NCBI GenBank assembly: GCA_006386115.1
Contig: VFIW01000077.1
Location: 1-64,000, forward strand
Direction of reading: 5' to 3'
Source of the DNA: Globisporangium splendens
Taxonomy: Eukaryota > Oomycota > Peronosporomycetes > Pythiales > Pythiaceae
DNA length: 64,000 bases
The notes beneath the pieces were generated by a model that was not told the origin of the DNA, did no database searches, and was given only the letters and a program-made list of their open reading frames with translations. Each line of letters begins with the position of its first letter. Position 1 is the stretch's first letter. A program made the position numbers and the translations under genes. This document shows, one piece after another, positions 43,135 to 54,214 of this stretch.

Positions 43135-44348
43135 ATGGTGAACTGTACGCAGGCCGCGAGCCTCACTGCCGCCGCGCTGGCCGTCGGCGCCGCGCTCGGC
43201 TATCTGTACGGCCGCCACCGAAGCGTCGCTTCGACCCCAAGCACCACTATAAACCCGGTGAATGAGAAAGTGACCCCACCAAAGCGCAAGACGTGCCCGA
43301 AGCGACTCATCCTCGTGCGTCACGGCCAGTCCGAGGGTAATATTGACCCGCACCTCTACAACCGCGTGCCCGATAACGCGATGCATCTGACCGAGTTAGG
43401 CTTCGAACAGGCCGTTGCCGCCGGCGCGTCGATCAAACAGATTATCGGCGACGATTCCGTGGTAAGGAACCCATTTCTCAAACGTACCCATGATGCTTTG
43501 TTCGTTCACAGTGTGTACTAATGTATAATGTGTCTATTTTCCTTTTAATTGAATAGCGTTTTATTGTATCGCCGTATGTGCGAACGATCGAGACATTCAA
43601 AGGCATCACAAAGGCGTGGGGAAAGGAAGCGGCAAAAACTATCCCGTGGTCGGAGGAACCGCGCATTCGTGAGCAGGATTTCGGCAATTTCCAGGAACCG
43701 CTGAAAATCCGCGAATGCAAGGCTCAACGTCGACGCTTCGGCTCGTTTTTCTATCGTTTCCCGAGCGGCGAGTCTCCCGCAGACGTGTACGATCGGATTT
43801 CGTCGTTTTTGGAGTCGCTCCACCGCATGTTTGAGAAAACGTCGGAGGAAAACTATGTGCTCGTCACCCACGGCGTCGCGATTCGAGTGATCCTGACGCG
43901 GTATTTCAAGTACCGCATCAGCGAGTTTGAACAGATGGAGAACTTCCATAACGGCGAGTTCGTGGTGCTGGATCACGACGAAGCGTTGGGCAAGTATAAA
44001 CTAACGAAAGTCGTGGCCAACCATGTGGAGATGAACGACGACGGCGAAGTGACGATCCACAGAGAAGAAGCGGATGATATCCGCATGTACGATAGCGAGT
44101 GCTTGTCGCCGATGTCGCAGCCGTACCCGACATCGCCCGTGAACCATTTCCGTCGCGCGCCGCCTCCGCCACCGATGGACGGCTCGTCGACTGCATCCAG
44201 TGCCGCGTCGTCCCCGCGCATGGACCCCGAGTGTTCCGACATGAAGACGCCGCGGCCGCTGCCGATCACGGTGTCGTTCACAGGCAAGAGTGACGCCATG
44301 GCGGCGGCATGTAATGCGACAGAGGAGGCGGCGGTCGCCAGCTCGTAA
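43135..44348 (+). CDS. Membrane-anchored histidine phosphatase (phosphoglycerate mutase-like)
   Basis: Exons 43135-43461 and 43557-44348 (95-nt intron, GTAAGG...AATAG, phase 0) encode 372 residues. An N-terminal hydrophobic segment (LTAAALAVGAALGYLYGRH) suggests a signal anchor. The branch-1 histidine phosphatase fold shows the phospho-His motif LVRHGQSEGN, VPDNAMHLTELG, SPYVRTIET, the acidic REQDFGNFQ, and the second catalytic His in LVTHGVAIR. The order resembles plant AT74-type phosphoglycerate-mutase-like proteins. The C-terminal 110 residues are Pro/Ser-rich and disordered (FRRAPPPPPMDGSS). The substrate is unknown; a phosphatase is likelier than glycolytic mutase given the divergent core and membrane anchor. 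Confidence 0.87.
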
Positions 44349-44726
44349 CGACGGACACCATTGAGCCGTTTGAAGGAAAACGACAGACTCGCATCCAACA
44401 GCATGTTCCCGCGATGGAGATATTTAAGCCAAATAATGATGGTTTCTCACCTTGAGAAATGACCACTCGGTCTTGATTCTGCATGTCTTGTTTACCCAGT
44501 TCCAATCGACGAAGGAATGTAAAAATAAATATTCTTTACAAATGAATCGAGCTGAGGCGGAGCAGCTGGTGATGAATGCACACTGTTGTGGGAATGAATG
44601 CGCACATTCAGTCTGAGAGTGCACTAAGTCCGTCACTGCCACGTGGATCAGCAGCACTAAGTTCGCCATCCAGCTCCCAAAAGCTCCCCTCACACACAGC
44701 ACAAAAGCGCTTGAAGCAGAGGAGAA
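44349..44726. other. Short intergenic region
   Basis: Between the histidine phosphatase and ALG7, both on the plus strand. No additional feature was seen. Confidence 0.45.
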
Positions 44727-46083
44727 ATGGCCGAGGCGCTCGAGTTCCCGCTGGCGCTGCAGACGTACCTGGTGAAGCTCGTGGGCGTGGGCGTCGTGAG
44801 CTACGCGGCCGTGGCGCTGCTCATCCCGCTCGCGTCCAAGTGGTTGCCCGCCAAGCTCTCGGGCAAGGACCTCTGCAAGAAAGGCACACCCGCCGGCGAC
44901 ATCCCCATGTAAGCGAGTGACGCTGTGATCGCCTCTTTCTGGGAAGATTGGTCGATGTTTACTCATTACATATATATGCTGTGTGTACGTGTGTGTGCAT
45001 GCGTCATGTAGCCCAGAAGCGTTGGGCATCGTCTCGGGACTCGTGTACGTCGCGTCGCTCGTCGTGACGATGCTCACGGTCGTCGAGGACCCTGACACCA
45101 AGGTGCGTTCCACAGCTCAGCGAGCGCTTTTCTCCTTATGCTTCACTCTCTAATGCAAGTTTTCTTCTTGTTATGTATAGCGCATGATGGCGTGGGGCAT
45201 CCTGTCGATCCTGTCGATGATCCTGCTGGGCTTCTGCGACGACCTCACGGACCTGCGCTGGCGCCACAAGCTGCTGTACCCTCCGCTGGCGTCGCTGCCG
45301 CTGCTGCTCAACTACCCGGGGCTCACGGCTGTCGTGCTGCCCAAGCCCGTGCGCTTCCTGTTCGCCAAGGAGAGTCTGCTGTACGCACTCGTGAACCCTT
45401 TTCTGCCGATCAGCGACGGCGGCGAGGTTGTCGAGTTGGGACTCGTCTACTACGTGTACATGGGCATGATGGCAGTGTTTTGCACGAACGCGATCAACAT
45501 CTACGCTGGTGTGAATGGGCTCGAGGCCGGCCAATCGTTTGTGATTGGAGCCGCTGTTGTGCTCCAGAACGTCGTGCAGATCCTGCGCGGCCACGACAAC
45601 GAGAACTTCCACTACCTCTCACTCATGTTCATGCTGCCGTACCTCGCGACGACGCTCGGGTTGCTTAAGCACAACTGGTACCCGTCGCGCGTGTTTGTCG
45701 GCGATACGTTCTGCTACTACGCGGGCATGACGTTCGCGGTCGCGGGCATCCTGGGTCACTTTAGCAAGACGCTGCTGCTGTTTTTCCTGCCGCAGGTGCT
45801 CAACTTCCTGTACTCGCTGCCGCAGTTGTTCAAGATCGTGCCGTGTCCGCGCCACCGACTGCCCAAATTCAACGCCAAGACTGGGCTGCTCGAGCCCTCG
45901 ACGATCACGCCCGAGTCCACGCGCTCCAATTACACGGTCATCAACCTGTTCCTCGTCGTGTTTGGTCCGATGAAGGAGAACCGTCTCGTCTGGTCGCTGC
46001 TCGCGTTCCAAGTGCTCTGCTGCGCGCTCGCGTTCTACATTCGGTACGGGCTCAGCAGCTACTTTTACGACTTTGTCCATTAA
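44727..46083 (+). CDS. ALG7: UDP-GlcNAc:dolichyl-phosphate GlcNAc-1-phosphate transferase
   Basis: Three exons (44727-44908, 45012-45102, 45181-46083) give 391 residues; both introns are GT-AG. It catalyses the first step of N-glycan assembly, making dolichyl-PP-GlcNAc and UMP on the cytosolic face of the ER, and is the target of tunicamycin. Family motifs are near-perfect: [16 protein letters not shown] (spliced), [33 protein letters not shown], and [18 protein letters not shown] followed by [14 protein letters not shown]. About ten hydrophobic helices are visible. The length agrees with the family (around 400). It is adjacent to the start of the GYG/X repeat but outside it, so it anchors the left boundary. 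Confidence 0.96.
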
Positions 46084-46268
46084 ACCAAACAAGCGAAAGC
46101 AGCAAAGAGCGATCGGCATTATACAAAAGAGAAAGATGTAAATGCGCACGAGAGATACACACGTGGACAAAGAAACTGGTTTTACTATTCATGACTCTTT
46201 CTTACGAAACGCACCTTACACAGGCTACATGTACAACCGCACGACTGGGGATGAGGTTGGCAGGCACT

Positions 46269-46664
46269 TTAGTGCGAGTAGTAGCTGTTGTAGCTGCCAT
46301 AGTAGTCCTTGCCGTAGCCTCCATAGCCGCCGTACTTCTTGCCGTAGCTTCCATAGCCGCCGTAGTCGTCGTAGCTCTTGCGGTAGCCATGATGCTTCTT
46401 CATCTTCTTTCCGTAGCCATAGTCGTAGTCGTTCTTGCCATAGCCGTAGCCATAGTCGTAGTCCAACCCGTAGTAGTTGTTGCCATAGTAGTCGTTGTAG
46501 TTGCTCACGCCATCGTAGCCACCATAGCCACCATAGCCACCATAGCCACCATTGCTATTGTAGCCTCCGTAGTTGTTGTAGTCGTTGTAGCCGTAGCCTT
46601 GGACCATCGTCGCCAACGTTGTCGAGGCTACGAGAGCGAGAAGAGCGGAGGCTTTGGCGAACAT
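46269..46664 (-). CDS. GYG1, secreted Gly/Tyr-rich protein
   Basis: The product has 131 residues: signal peptide MFAKASALLALVASTTLA, then a region of GGYGGYG repeats, NYNDYYGNNYYG, a basic patch KKMKKHHGYRKS, more GYG repeats and the end YYSH. About half the mature residues are Gly or Tyr, with Asn, Asp and Lys making up most of the rest; there is no Cys. Such composition suits a structural, perhaps Tyr-cross-linked wall or matrix protein, but this is inference. It has fewer GGYG units than GYG3-5 and reads ATM instead of ASM after the signal peptide. It lies 552 bp downstream of X1 on the same strand. Confidence 0.85.
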   Translation of the reverse strand: MFAKASALLALVASTTLATMVQGYGYNDYNNYGGYNSNGGYGGYGGYGGYDGVSNYNDYYGNNYYGLDYDYGYGYGKNDYDYGYGKKMKKHHGYRKSYDDYGGYGSYGKKYGGYGGYGKDYYGSYNSYYSH

Positions 46665-47216
46665 GGTTCCGAAGAGAGTGAGGGAGGTGGAGTTCTTGCG
46701 GGACGAAGGTGTTGAGCTGATCTGTTGGGCAGACGGAGAAATTGGAAGTGAGCACTATGATCCAGCGAGTCGAGCTGGTTGTTTCGTTCGCTCAGGGTCA
46801 GAAGACAAAGGTGAGGGAGGAGGTCGTCAGCTAGACTGATAGATTTGACTGCACACCGCTCTCATTCTCTCGCAGGATGTTCTTTCGCCAATGCCTTCCA
46901 TAATGATTTCACCAGATCCAGTTCTCTTGCAGGTTTCTTCTTCTCAATCCTCTTCTGTTGACATTGTGGCATAATCTCAACCTTGTGGTACAGTACCAAA
47001 AATCAGGCACAAACGCACCCATCTAGAAAACCCCACGACACAGTTTTCAAAGCTCTACCAACAACTCACCTTCACTGTTCTTTGTTTTATTATGTTGACG
47101 CACTCAAATGTCAAAATCTGACACATACAAACTCGGTTTCTCTTGCAGCTCCTTGGCCTTCCGCATCTAGACACAAACAAAAGAGAATAAAAATATGGTT
47201 TGTGCTTTCGTCCTGA
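46665..47216. other. Repeated spacer between X1 3' end and GYG1 start
   Basis: The same 552-bp spacer recurs at 50061-50612 and, inverted, at 57064-57615; a truncated copy is at 53462-53913. It must contain the X terminator and the GYG upstream promoter. A sequence ending CTTGCAGGTTTCTTCTTCTC (near 46935) is also conserved in all copies. No further gene was recognised. Confidence 0.6.
46738..46753 (-). promoter_or_regulatory. Inr/FPR core promoter of GYG1
   Basis: On the minus strand this reads GCTCACTTCCAATTTC, matching the oomycete initiator/FPR consensus at nearly every position, about 75 nt before the ATG. Confidence 0.82.
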
Positions 47217-49328
47217 TCATGTCCACTTGACTTGAGAGGCCGGGATGACTTCTTCGTCACTCGTTTTCAAAATGGACTTCTTCGGCGCCGCGGTCTTGTT
47301 CGGCGGCGGCAACTCCACGGCAGGCACGTCATCCTCGTCGTTGTCGAGTCCTCCGTTGTCGTCACCGAGTCCGATCGTCTGCTGCTTAGCAAAGATCCGC
47401 GTCCGCGCCGTCGCCAAGAGGTTCACGACCGCGATGTTCCGGTTGAACTGCAAGATCTGCGGTCGTCCGAACTTGAGCCGTCCGATTGCAACCTCGTCCT
47501 TGCCATCGGCATCCCAAATGGACTTGGCTCGGTCGAGAATGATGTGAGCTACACTACCTCCAGCTGTCGCACCAGATTCACCTGCTGCGCCGGTAGTAGC
47601 GGCAGCTTCTGCTTGAGCCTTGGCTTCAGCTTCGAGTCGCTGTTGATGGATTTTCAGACCTTCATCATGCTCGCGATTGATCCTGGATGCGAGCGAGTCG
47701 ATCAAAATGGCCTGGCGACGCGGTCGGCGTGCGTCTTCGGAGCCGAGCGAGTTGAAGCGCGGCAAAATGATGATTTCTTCCTCTTCTTCGTCCTCGGCAT
47801 CTTTCTCCGCAATCGTGGTCGTCAAGAGTCTGCGCAGATGATTCGTCATCGCCTGTTTCTCGGTCATGTGCTTCTCCGACGTGGGTGGCGGAGGCACATA
47901 GAGCAACGGGACGCTCGCGGAGCGCAGTAGTTCGCTCGAATTGTCCTTGATCATGTCCTTCGTCGACATGTTCAACCCCTTCTGGATCACGTTGCGCTTC
48001 CAGGACCGAATGATCCACTCGGCGAGATCGCCCAGCACTTGGTCGACGTGGTCCATCGTCTGACACGCGTTCGTGATACCGCGCAGCGTACGCCCAATGT
48101 TGCTCTGCAGTACCAAATCCGAGGTCACACCTGGAAGCGTAGCGAGCACCTACGTCCGCCAATTTCACAACAAGTAAGCAACGCAGCACTTGCAGCAACA
48201 ACGCGAGTGGATTAGCTACCGTACCTTGAGAATTAGCAGCACACCCGGATGGGTCTGCGGGTTGCGCATCCAGATCACCAGCACTTTCTGCAGACACGTG
48301 AGGCCTCCTGCTTCCGCAAAGCTCTCCAACGCGCGCTTCGGCTGCCATAATACACCGCAAACAAACACACACGCGCAGTCAGAACAAGGCATCAGCTCAT
48401 TGTCACTGCGTGCGTCCATACCTTGATGTCTTCATTGTTCAAAACCGCGATCTGTTTCTCCGTGCGCATCTTCTTGATCGCGTTTTGCGCGAGAATCACG
48501 CACAGCACCTTCCGGACGATCGTGTACGCAGCCGTGCGGCTCGGGTATTTCATGCAGTTCAGCTGTACTTCCTCTTCTTGATCGCCATCCCTGTCTTTGT
48601 CCTTGTTGTTCTCGGTCTCCTGCTCCGCGTGCTTCTTGTGTTTGTGTTTCTTCTTGGACTTGTCGCCGTCCTCATTCTCTCGCTTCTTGCGCTTCTTCTT
48701 CCCGCCATTCTCCTGCTCTTTCGCGGCTGCTTGGGTCTTGAGATGCGCCTCGACTTGCGCCTTCGCGTCCTCGGCGCTCAGCTCCTGGACCGTGCCGTCG
48801 GAAAAGCCGACGCGGTACTTCTTGGCGTCGTCAAAGTACGACGACACGTAGCCCAGCAACACGATCTTCTGGTTGTCGTAGCTCGTCGCGGTCTTTGGGA
48901 TCTCGGCGCCGATCAGCTTGTACGGGTCCTCAGCGGATCCATCGCCCGTGCCGCCAACGGGGTTATTGCCACCCGACGAAGAAGAGCGAAGGCGCTGGGC
49001 TGGCGCCGATGGTGTCTTGATCACGAACTTCTCGGCACTCGCCTCCTCGCGCTCCTCGCGGTGGCCGTCGTGGAAGAGCAGCGAGTAGAGCCCCGTGTCC
49101 GCGTCGTACGCGTCGATCTGGCCCGTGCGGCCCTCGAGCGGATTTGCCACGCGAGTGCCCACCGCGAACCTCTGCGGCGTCCGAATGCGCACCTACAGGG
49201 CACCAACATAGCAGTTATAGGGGATCAGCATGCGCAGGAGCATGCAGTTAGTACTATGCGCGTTTGTAGTGCAGTCTGTGGAGCGCTGTGCGCGTAGCAT
49301 GGCACCTGTCAAATGAGGGACGCACCAT
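47217..49328 (-). CDS. X1, Tudor-like and TFIIS N-terminal-domain nuclear protein
   Basis: Four exons are inferred: 49328-49326 (ATG alone), 49192-48422, 48341-48225 and 48149-47217, giving 607 residues in phase 0 throughout. Residues 10-50 (FAVGTRVANPLEGRTGQIDA) and about 110-150 (KIVLLGYVSSYFDDAKKYRV) look like Tudor/SH3-type barrels. A Lys-rich nuclear-localisation segment follows (KKKRKKR, KSKKKHKHKKH). Residues about 215-355 form a TFIIS N-terminal (LW) helical bundle: GGLTCLQKVLVIWMRNPQT, ILKVLATLPGVTSDLVLQSN, IGRTLRGITN, AEWIIRSWKRNVI. The C-terminal part has acidic stretches and KKSILKTSDEE. A chromatin or elongation-factor partner role is inferred. This copy reads GGKKKRKK where X2 and X3 read GEKKKRKK. 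Confidence 0.8.
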
Positions 49329-49633
49329 GTTGTTGTTCCTGGTGAGCTGCGGAAATGACTGATTCCGGCAAGCAGCATGGGCTCGAAATACGGTGAGCCA
49401 CATTAATATTGTAGAACATGTGTGTGGCCCACATAAGGAAGGTACTCAGAATGCTGGTGTAGGATCAGAATCAGTTGTGAGTAGATGTCCTTCTGACATG
49501 GGCATTTGAGGTGCAAGCGAACATAAGGATATCCTATAGAGACAAACGCCTTTTATTTATTCACGATGCACGCGATACGATATCACAAGACACAACTAGG
49601 AGAGGGTGGGCGAGATTACATCAACAAGGGCTT

Positions 49634-50060
49634 TCAGACCGAGTAGTAGCTGTTGTAGCTGCCATAGTAGTCCTTGCCGTAGCCTCCATACCGCCGTACT
49701 TCTTGCCGTAGCTTCCATAGCCGCCGTAGTCGTCGTAGCTCTTGCGGTAGCCATGATGCTTCTTCATCTCTTTCCGTAGCCATAGTCGTAGTCGTTCTTG
49801 CCATAGCCGTAGCCATAGTCGTAGTCCAACCCGTAGTAGTTGTTGCCATAGTAGTCGTTGTAGTTGCTCACGCCATTCGTAGCCACCATAGCCACCATAG
49901 CCACCATAGCCACATAGCCACCATAGCACCATAGTCACCATAGCCACCATAGCTATTGTAGCGCCGTAGTTATTGTAGTCGTTGTAGCCGTAACCTTGGA
50001 CCATCGAAGCCAACGTTGTCGAGGCTACGAGAGCGAGAAGAGCGGAGCTTTGGCGAACAT
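49634..50060 (-). pseudogene. GYG2, Gly/Tyr-rich copy with several 1-nt indels
   Basis: This copy is otherwise nearly identical to GYG3, but at least six single-base deletions and one single-base insertion scatter over its coding part: CCATACCGCC for CCATAGCCGCC near 49690, CATCTCTTTCC near 49768, CCATTCG near 49874, CCACATAG near 49911, TAGCACC near 49926, TAGCGCC near 49962 and GGAGCTTT near 50046. The frame is lost within the signal peptide. The flanking X1 and X2 genes show no such indels. Pseudogenisation or poor consensus sequence in a repeat are both possible; the pure-indel spectrum favours the latter. Confidence 0.8.
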
Positions 50061-50612
50061 GGTTCCGAAGAGAGTGAGGGAGGTGGAGTTCTTGCGGGAC
50101 GAAGGTGTTGAGCTGATCTGTTGGGCAGACGGAGAAATTGGAAGTGAGCACTATGATCCAGCGAGTCGAGCTGGTTGTTTCGTTCGCTCAGGGTCAGAAG
50201 ACAAAGGTGAGGGAGGAGGTCGTCAGCTAGACTGATAGATTTGACTGCACACCGCTCTCATTCTCTCGCAGGATGTTCTTTCGCCAATGCCTTCCATAAT
50301 GATTTCACCAGATCCAGTTCTCTTGCAGGTTTCTTCTTCTCAATCCTCTTCTGTTGACATTGTGGCATAATCTCAACCTTGTGGTACAGTACCAAAAATC
50401 AGGCACAAACGCACCCATCTAGAAAACCCCACGACACAGTTTTCAAAGCTCTACCAACAACTCACCTTCACTGTTCTTTGTTTTATTATGTTGACGCACT
50501 CAAATGTCAAAATCTGACACATACAAACTCGGTTTCTCTTGCAGCTCCTTGGCCTTCCGCATCTAGACACAAACAAAAGAGAATAAAAATATGGTTTGTG
50601 CTTTCGTCCTGA

Positions 50613-52724
50613 TCATGTCCACTTGACTTGAGAGGCCGGGATGACTTCTTCGTCACTCGTTTTCAAAATGGACTTCTTCGGCGCCGCGGTCTTGTTCGGC
50701 GGCGGCAACTCCACGGCAGGCACGTCATCCTCGTCGTTGTCGAGTCCTCCGTTGTCGTCACCGAGTCCGATCGTCTGCTGCTTAGCAAAGATCCGCGTCC
50801 GCGCCGTCGCCAAGAGGTTCACGACCGCGATGTTCCGGTTGAACTGCAAGATCTGCGGTCGTCCGAACTTGAGCCGTCCGATTGCAACCTCGTCCTTGCC
50901 ATCGGCATCCCAAATGGACTTGGCTCGGTCGAGAATGATGTGAGCTACACTACCTCCAGCTGTCGCACCAGATTCACCTGCTGCGCCGGTAGTAGCGGCA
51001 GCTTCTGCTTGAGCCTTGGCTTCAGCTTCGAGTCGCTGTTGATGGATTTTCAGACCTTCATCATGCTCGCGATTGATCCTGGATGCGAGCGAGTCGATCA
51101 AAATGGCCTGGCGACGCGGTCGGCGTGCGTCTTCGGAGCCGAGCGAGTTGAAGCGCGGCAAAATGATGATTTCTTCCTCTTCTTCGTCCTCGGCATCTTT
51201 CTCCGCAATCGTGGTCGTCAAGAGTCTGCGCAGATGATTCGTCATCGCCTGTTTCTCGGTCATGTGCTTCTCCGACGTGGGTGGCGGAGGCACATAGAGC
51301 AACGGGACGCTCGCGGAGCGCAGTAGTTCGCTCGAATTGTCCTTGATCATGTCCTTCGTCGACATGTTCAACCCCTTCTGGATCACGTTGCGCTTCCAGG
51401 ACCGAATGATCCACTCGGCGAGATCGCCCAGCACTTGGTCGACGTGGTCCATCGTCTGACACGCGTTCGTGATACCGCGCAGCGTACGCCCAATGTTGCT
51501 CTGCAGTACCAAATCCGAGGTCACACCTGGAAGCGTAGCGAGCACCTACGTCCGCCAATTTCACAACAAGTAAGCAACGCAGCACTTGCAGCAACAACGC
51601 GAGTGGATTAGCTACCGTACCTTGAGAATTAGCAGCACACCCGGATGGGTCTGCGGGTTGCGCATCCAGATCACCAGCACTTTCTGCAGACACGTGAGGC
51701 CTCCTGCTTCCGCAAAGCTCTCCAACGCGCGCTTCGGCTGCCATAATACACCGCAAACAAACACACACGCGCAGTCAGAACAAGGCATCAGCTCATTGTC
51801 ACTGCGTGCGTCCATACCTTGATGTCTTCATTGTTCAAAACCGCGATCTGTTTCTCCGTGCGCATCTTCTTGATCGCGTTTTGCGCGAGAATCACGCACA
51901 GCACCTTCCGGACGATCGTGTACGCAGCCGTGCGGCTCGGGTATTTCATGCAGTTCAGCTGTACTTCCTCTTCTTGATCGCCATCCCTGTCTTTGTCCTT
52001 GTTGTTCTCGGTCTCCTGCTCCGCGTGCTTCTTGTGTTTGTGTTTCTTCTTGGACTTGTCGCCGTCCTCATTCTCTCGCTTCTTGCGCTTCTTCTTCTCG
52101 CCATTCTCCTGCTCTTTCGCGGCTGCTTGGGTCTTGAGATGCGCCTCGACTTGCGCCTTCGCGTCCTCGGCGCTCAGCTCCTGGACCGTGCCGTCGGAAA
52201 AGCCGACGCGGTACTTCTTGGCGTCGTCAAAGTACGACGACACGTAGCCCAGCAACACGATCTTCTGGTTGTCGTAGCTCGTCGCGGTCTTTGGGATCTC
52301 GGCGCCGATCAGCTTGTACGGGTCCTCAGCGGATCCATCGCCCGTGCCGCCAACGGGGTTATTGCCACCCGACGAAGAAGAGCGAAGGCGCTGGGCTGGC
52401 GCCGATGGTGTCTTGATCACGAACTTCTCGGCACTCGCCTCCTCGCGCTCCTCGCGGTGGCCGTCGTGGAAGAGCAGCGAGTAGAGCCCCGTGTCCGCGT
52501 CGTACGCGTCGATCTGGCCCGTGCGGCCCTCGAGCGGATTTGCCACGCGAGTGCCCACCGCGAACCTCTGCGGCGTCCGAATGCGCACCTACAGGGCACC
52601 AACATAGCAGTTATAGGGGATCAGCATGCGCAGGAGCATGCAGTTAGTACTATGCGCGTTTGTAGTGCAGTCTGTGGAGCGCTGTGCGCGTAGCATGGCA
52701 CCTGTCAAATGAGGGACGCACCAT
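50613..52724 (-). CDS. X2, second copy of the Tudor-like/TFIIS-N gene
   Basis: Exons 52724-52722, 52588-51818, 51737-51621 and 51545-50613 encode 607 residues, identical to X1 except Glu for Gly in the Lys-rich segment (GEKKKRKK). All splice sites are conserved, including the first intron, which begins directly after the ATG (ATG|GTGCGT). Domains are as in X1: two Tudor-like barrels, a Lys-rich segment, a TFIIS N-terminal domain and an acidic C terminus. It lies between GYG2 and GYG3 in the tandem array. Complete coding integrity of three copies suggests very recent duplication or selection for dosage. Confidence 0.8.
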
Positions 52725-53029
52725 GTTGTTGTTCCTGGTGAGCTGCGGAAATGACTGATTCCGGCAAGCAGCATGGGCTCGAAATACGGTGAGCCACATT
52801 AATATTGTAGAACATGTGTGTGGCCCACATAAGGAAGGTACTCAGAATGCTGGTGTAGGATCAGAATCAGTTGTGAGTAGATGTCCTTCTGACATGGGCA
52901 TTTGAGGTGCAAGCGAACATAAGGATATCCTATAGAGACAAACGCCTTTTATTTATTCACGATGCACGCGATACGATATCACAAGACACAACTAGGAGAG
53001 GGTGGGCGAGATTACATCAACAAGGGCTT

Positions 53030-53461
53030 TCAGACCGAGTAGTAGCTGTTGTAGCTGCCATAGTAGTCCTTGCCGTAGCCTCCATAGCCGCCGTACTTCT
53101 TGCCGTAGCTTCCATAGCCGCCGTAGTCGTCGTAGCTCTTGCGGTAGCCATGATGCTTCTTCATCTTCTTTCCGTAGCCATAGTCGTAGTCGTTCTTGCC
53201 ATAGCCGTAGCCATAGTCGTAGTCCAACCCGTAGTAGTTGTTGCCATAGTAGTCGTTGTAGTTGCTCACGCCATCGTAGCCACCATAGCCACCATAGCCA
53301 CCATAGCCACCATAGCCACCATAGCCACCATAGTCACCATAGCCACCATAGCTATTGTAGCCGCCGTAGTTATTGTAGTCGTTGTAGCCGTAACCTTGGA
53401 CCATCGAAGCCAACGTTGTCGAGGCTACGAGAGCGAGAAGAGCGGAGGCTTTGGCGAACAT
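53030..53461 (-). CDS. GYG3, secreted Gly/Tyr-rich protein
   Basis: The product has 143 residues and is identical in sequence to GYG4 and, except for the last residue (YYSV versus YYSH), to GYG5. Signal peptide MFAKASALLALVASTTLAS is followed by VQGYGYND and a GGYG tract longer than in GYG1 (six to seven GGY units). The rest matches GYG1, including the basic KKMKKHHGYRKS patch. Its upstream spacer is cut at 53913, so it has about 450 bp of family promoter sequence before the inverted-repeat junction. Confidence 0.85.
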   Translation of the reverse strand: MFAKASALLALVASTTLASMVQGYGYNDYNNYGGYNSYGGYGDYGGYGGYGGYGGYGGYGGYDGVSNYNDYYGNNYYGLDYDYGYGYGKNDYDYGYGKKMKKHHGYRKSYDDYGGYGSYGKKYGGYGGYGKDYYGSYNSYYSV

Positions 53462-53534
53462 GGTTCCGAAGAGAGTGAGGGAGGTGGAGTTCTTGCGGGA
53501 CGAAGGTGTTGAGCTGATCTGTTGGGCAGACGGA

Positions 53535-53550
53535 GAAATTGGAAGTGAGC
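53535..53550 (-). promoter_or_regulatory. Inr/FPR core promoter of GYG3
   Basis: GCTCACTTCCAATTTC on the minus strand, at the same distance from the ATG as in the other family members. Confidence 0.82.
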
Positions 53551-53913
53551 ACTATGATCCAGCGAGTCGAGCTGGTTGTTTCGTTCGCTCAGGGTCAGAA
53601 GACAAAGGTGAGGGAGGAGGTCGTCAGCTAGACTGATAGATTTGACTGCACACCGCTCTCATTCTCTCGCAGGATGTTCTTTCGCCAATGCCTTCCATAA
53701 TGATTTCACCAGATCCAGTTCTCTTGCAGGTTTCTTCTTCTCAATCCTCTTCTGTTGACATTGTGGCATAATCTCAACCTTGTGGTACAGTACCAAAAAT
53801 CAGGCACAAACGCACCCATCTAGAAAACCCCACGACACAGTTTTCAAAGCTCTACCAACAACTCACCTTCACTGTTCTTTGTTTTATTATGTTGACGCAC
53901 TCAAATGTCAAAA

Positions 53914-54121
53914 GCTGTAAGAGAACAGAAGTTGCGAATTGACTGATGAAAGATGGGCGGTAGGTATACTCGAGAAAGATGTTTCTCAAGTCTTTTCTTT
54001 CATTCTTGAAAGCAACCAAGTGGATCAAGCGAGGCAGTCTATCAATCCTCTTGACAGGCAGTCCGATGGCACAAACTGCAGATGCAAAGGGCGAAAGAAA
54101 ACCGCAAAGGTCGTCTGATTG
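53914..54121. other. Unique junction sequence between inverted arms
   Basis: About 208 bp not found elsewhere in the window separate the truncated left-arm spacer from the right arm. It has no coding signal. The right arm starts at AGTGCTCAC, just before the GYG4 initiator. This is the best place to test whether the inversion is real. Confidence 0.65.
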
Positions 54122-54125
54122 CAGT

Positions 54126-54141
54126 GCTCACTTCCAATTTC
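54126..54141 (+). promoter_or_regulatory. Inr/FPR core promoter of GYG4
   Basis: GCTCACTTCCAATTTC. In this copy the family homology ends only about four bases upstream, so the core promoter is kept but the normal upstream region is replaced by the unique junction sequence. Confidence 0.82.
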
Positions 54142-54214
54142 TCCGTCTGCCCAACAGATCAGCTCAACACCTTCGTCCCGCAAGAACTCCACCTCCCTCA
54201 CTCTCTTCGGAACC

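Noticed and set aside
48410..49297. Plus-strand 295-residue hydrophobic frame antisense to X1 (also in X2 and X3)
   Set aside because: It overlaps the Lys/Glu-rich and Tudor-like exons of X exactly and disappears at its splice sites; it is a codon-bias shadow.
52907..53512. Long antisense open frames across the GYG genes (about 200 residues, Val/Ala/Ile-rich or Ser/His/Arg-rich)
   Set aside because: They are mirror images of the GGYG codon repeats; a TAC/GGC repeat has few stops on the other strand. No promoter or leader faces that way, and the same shadows appear at every copy.
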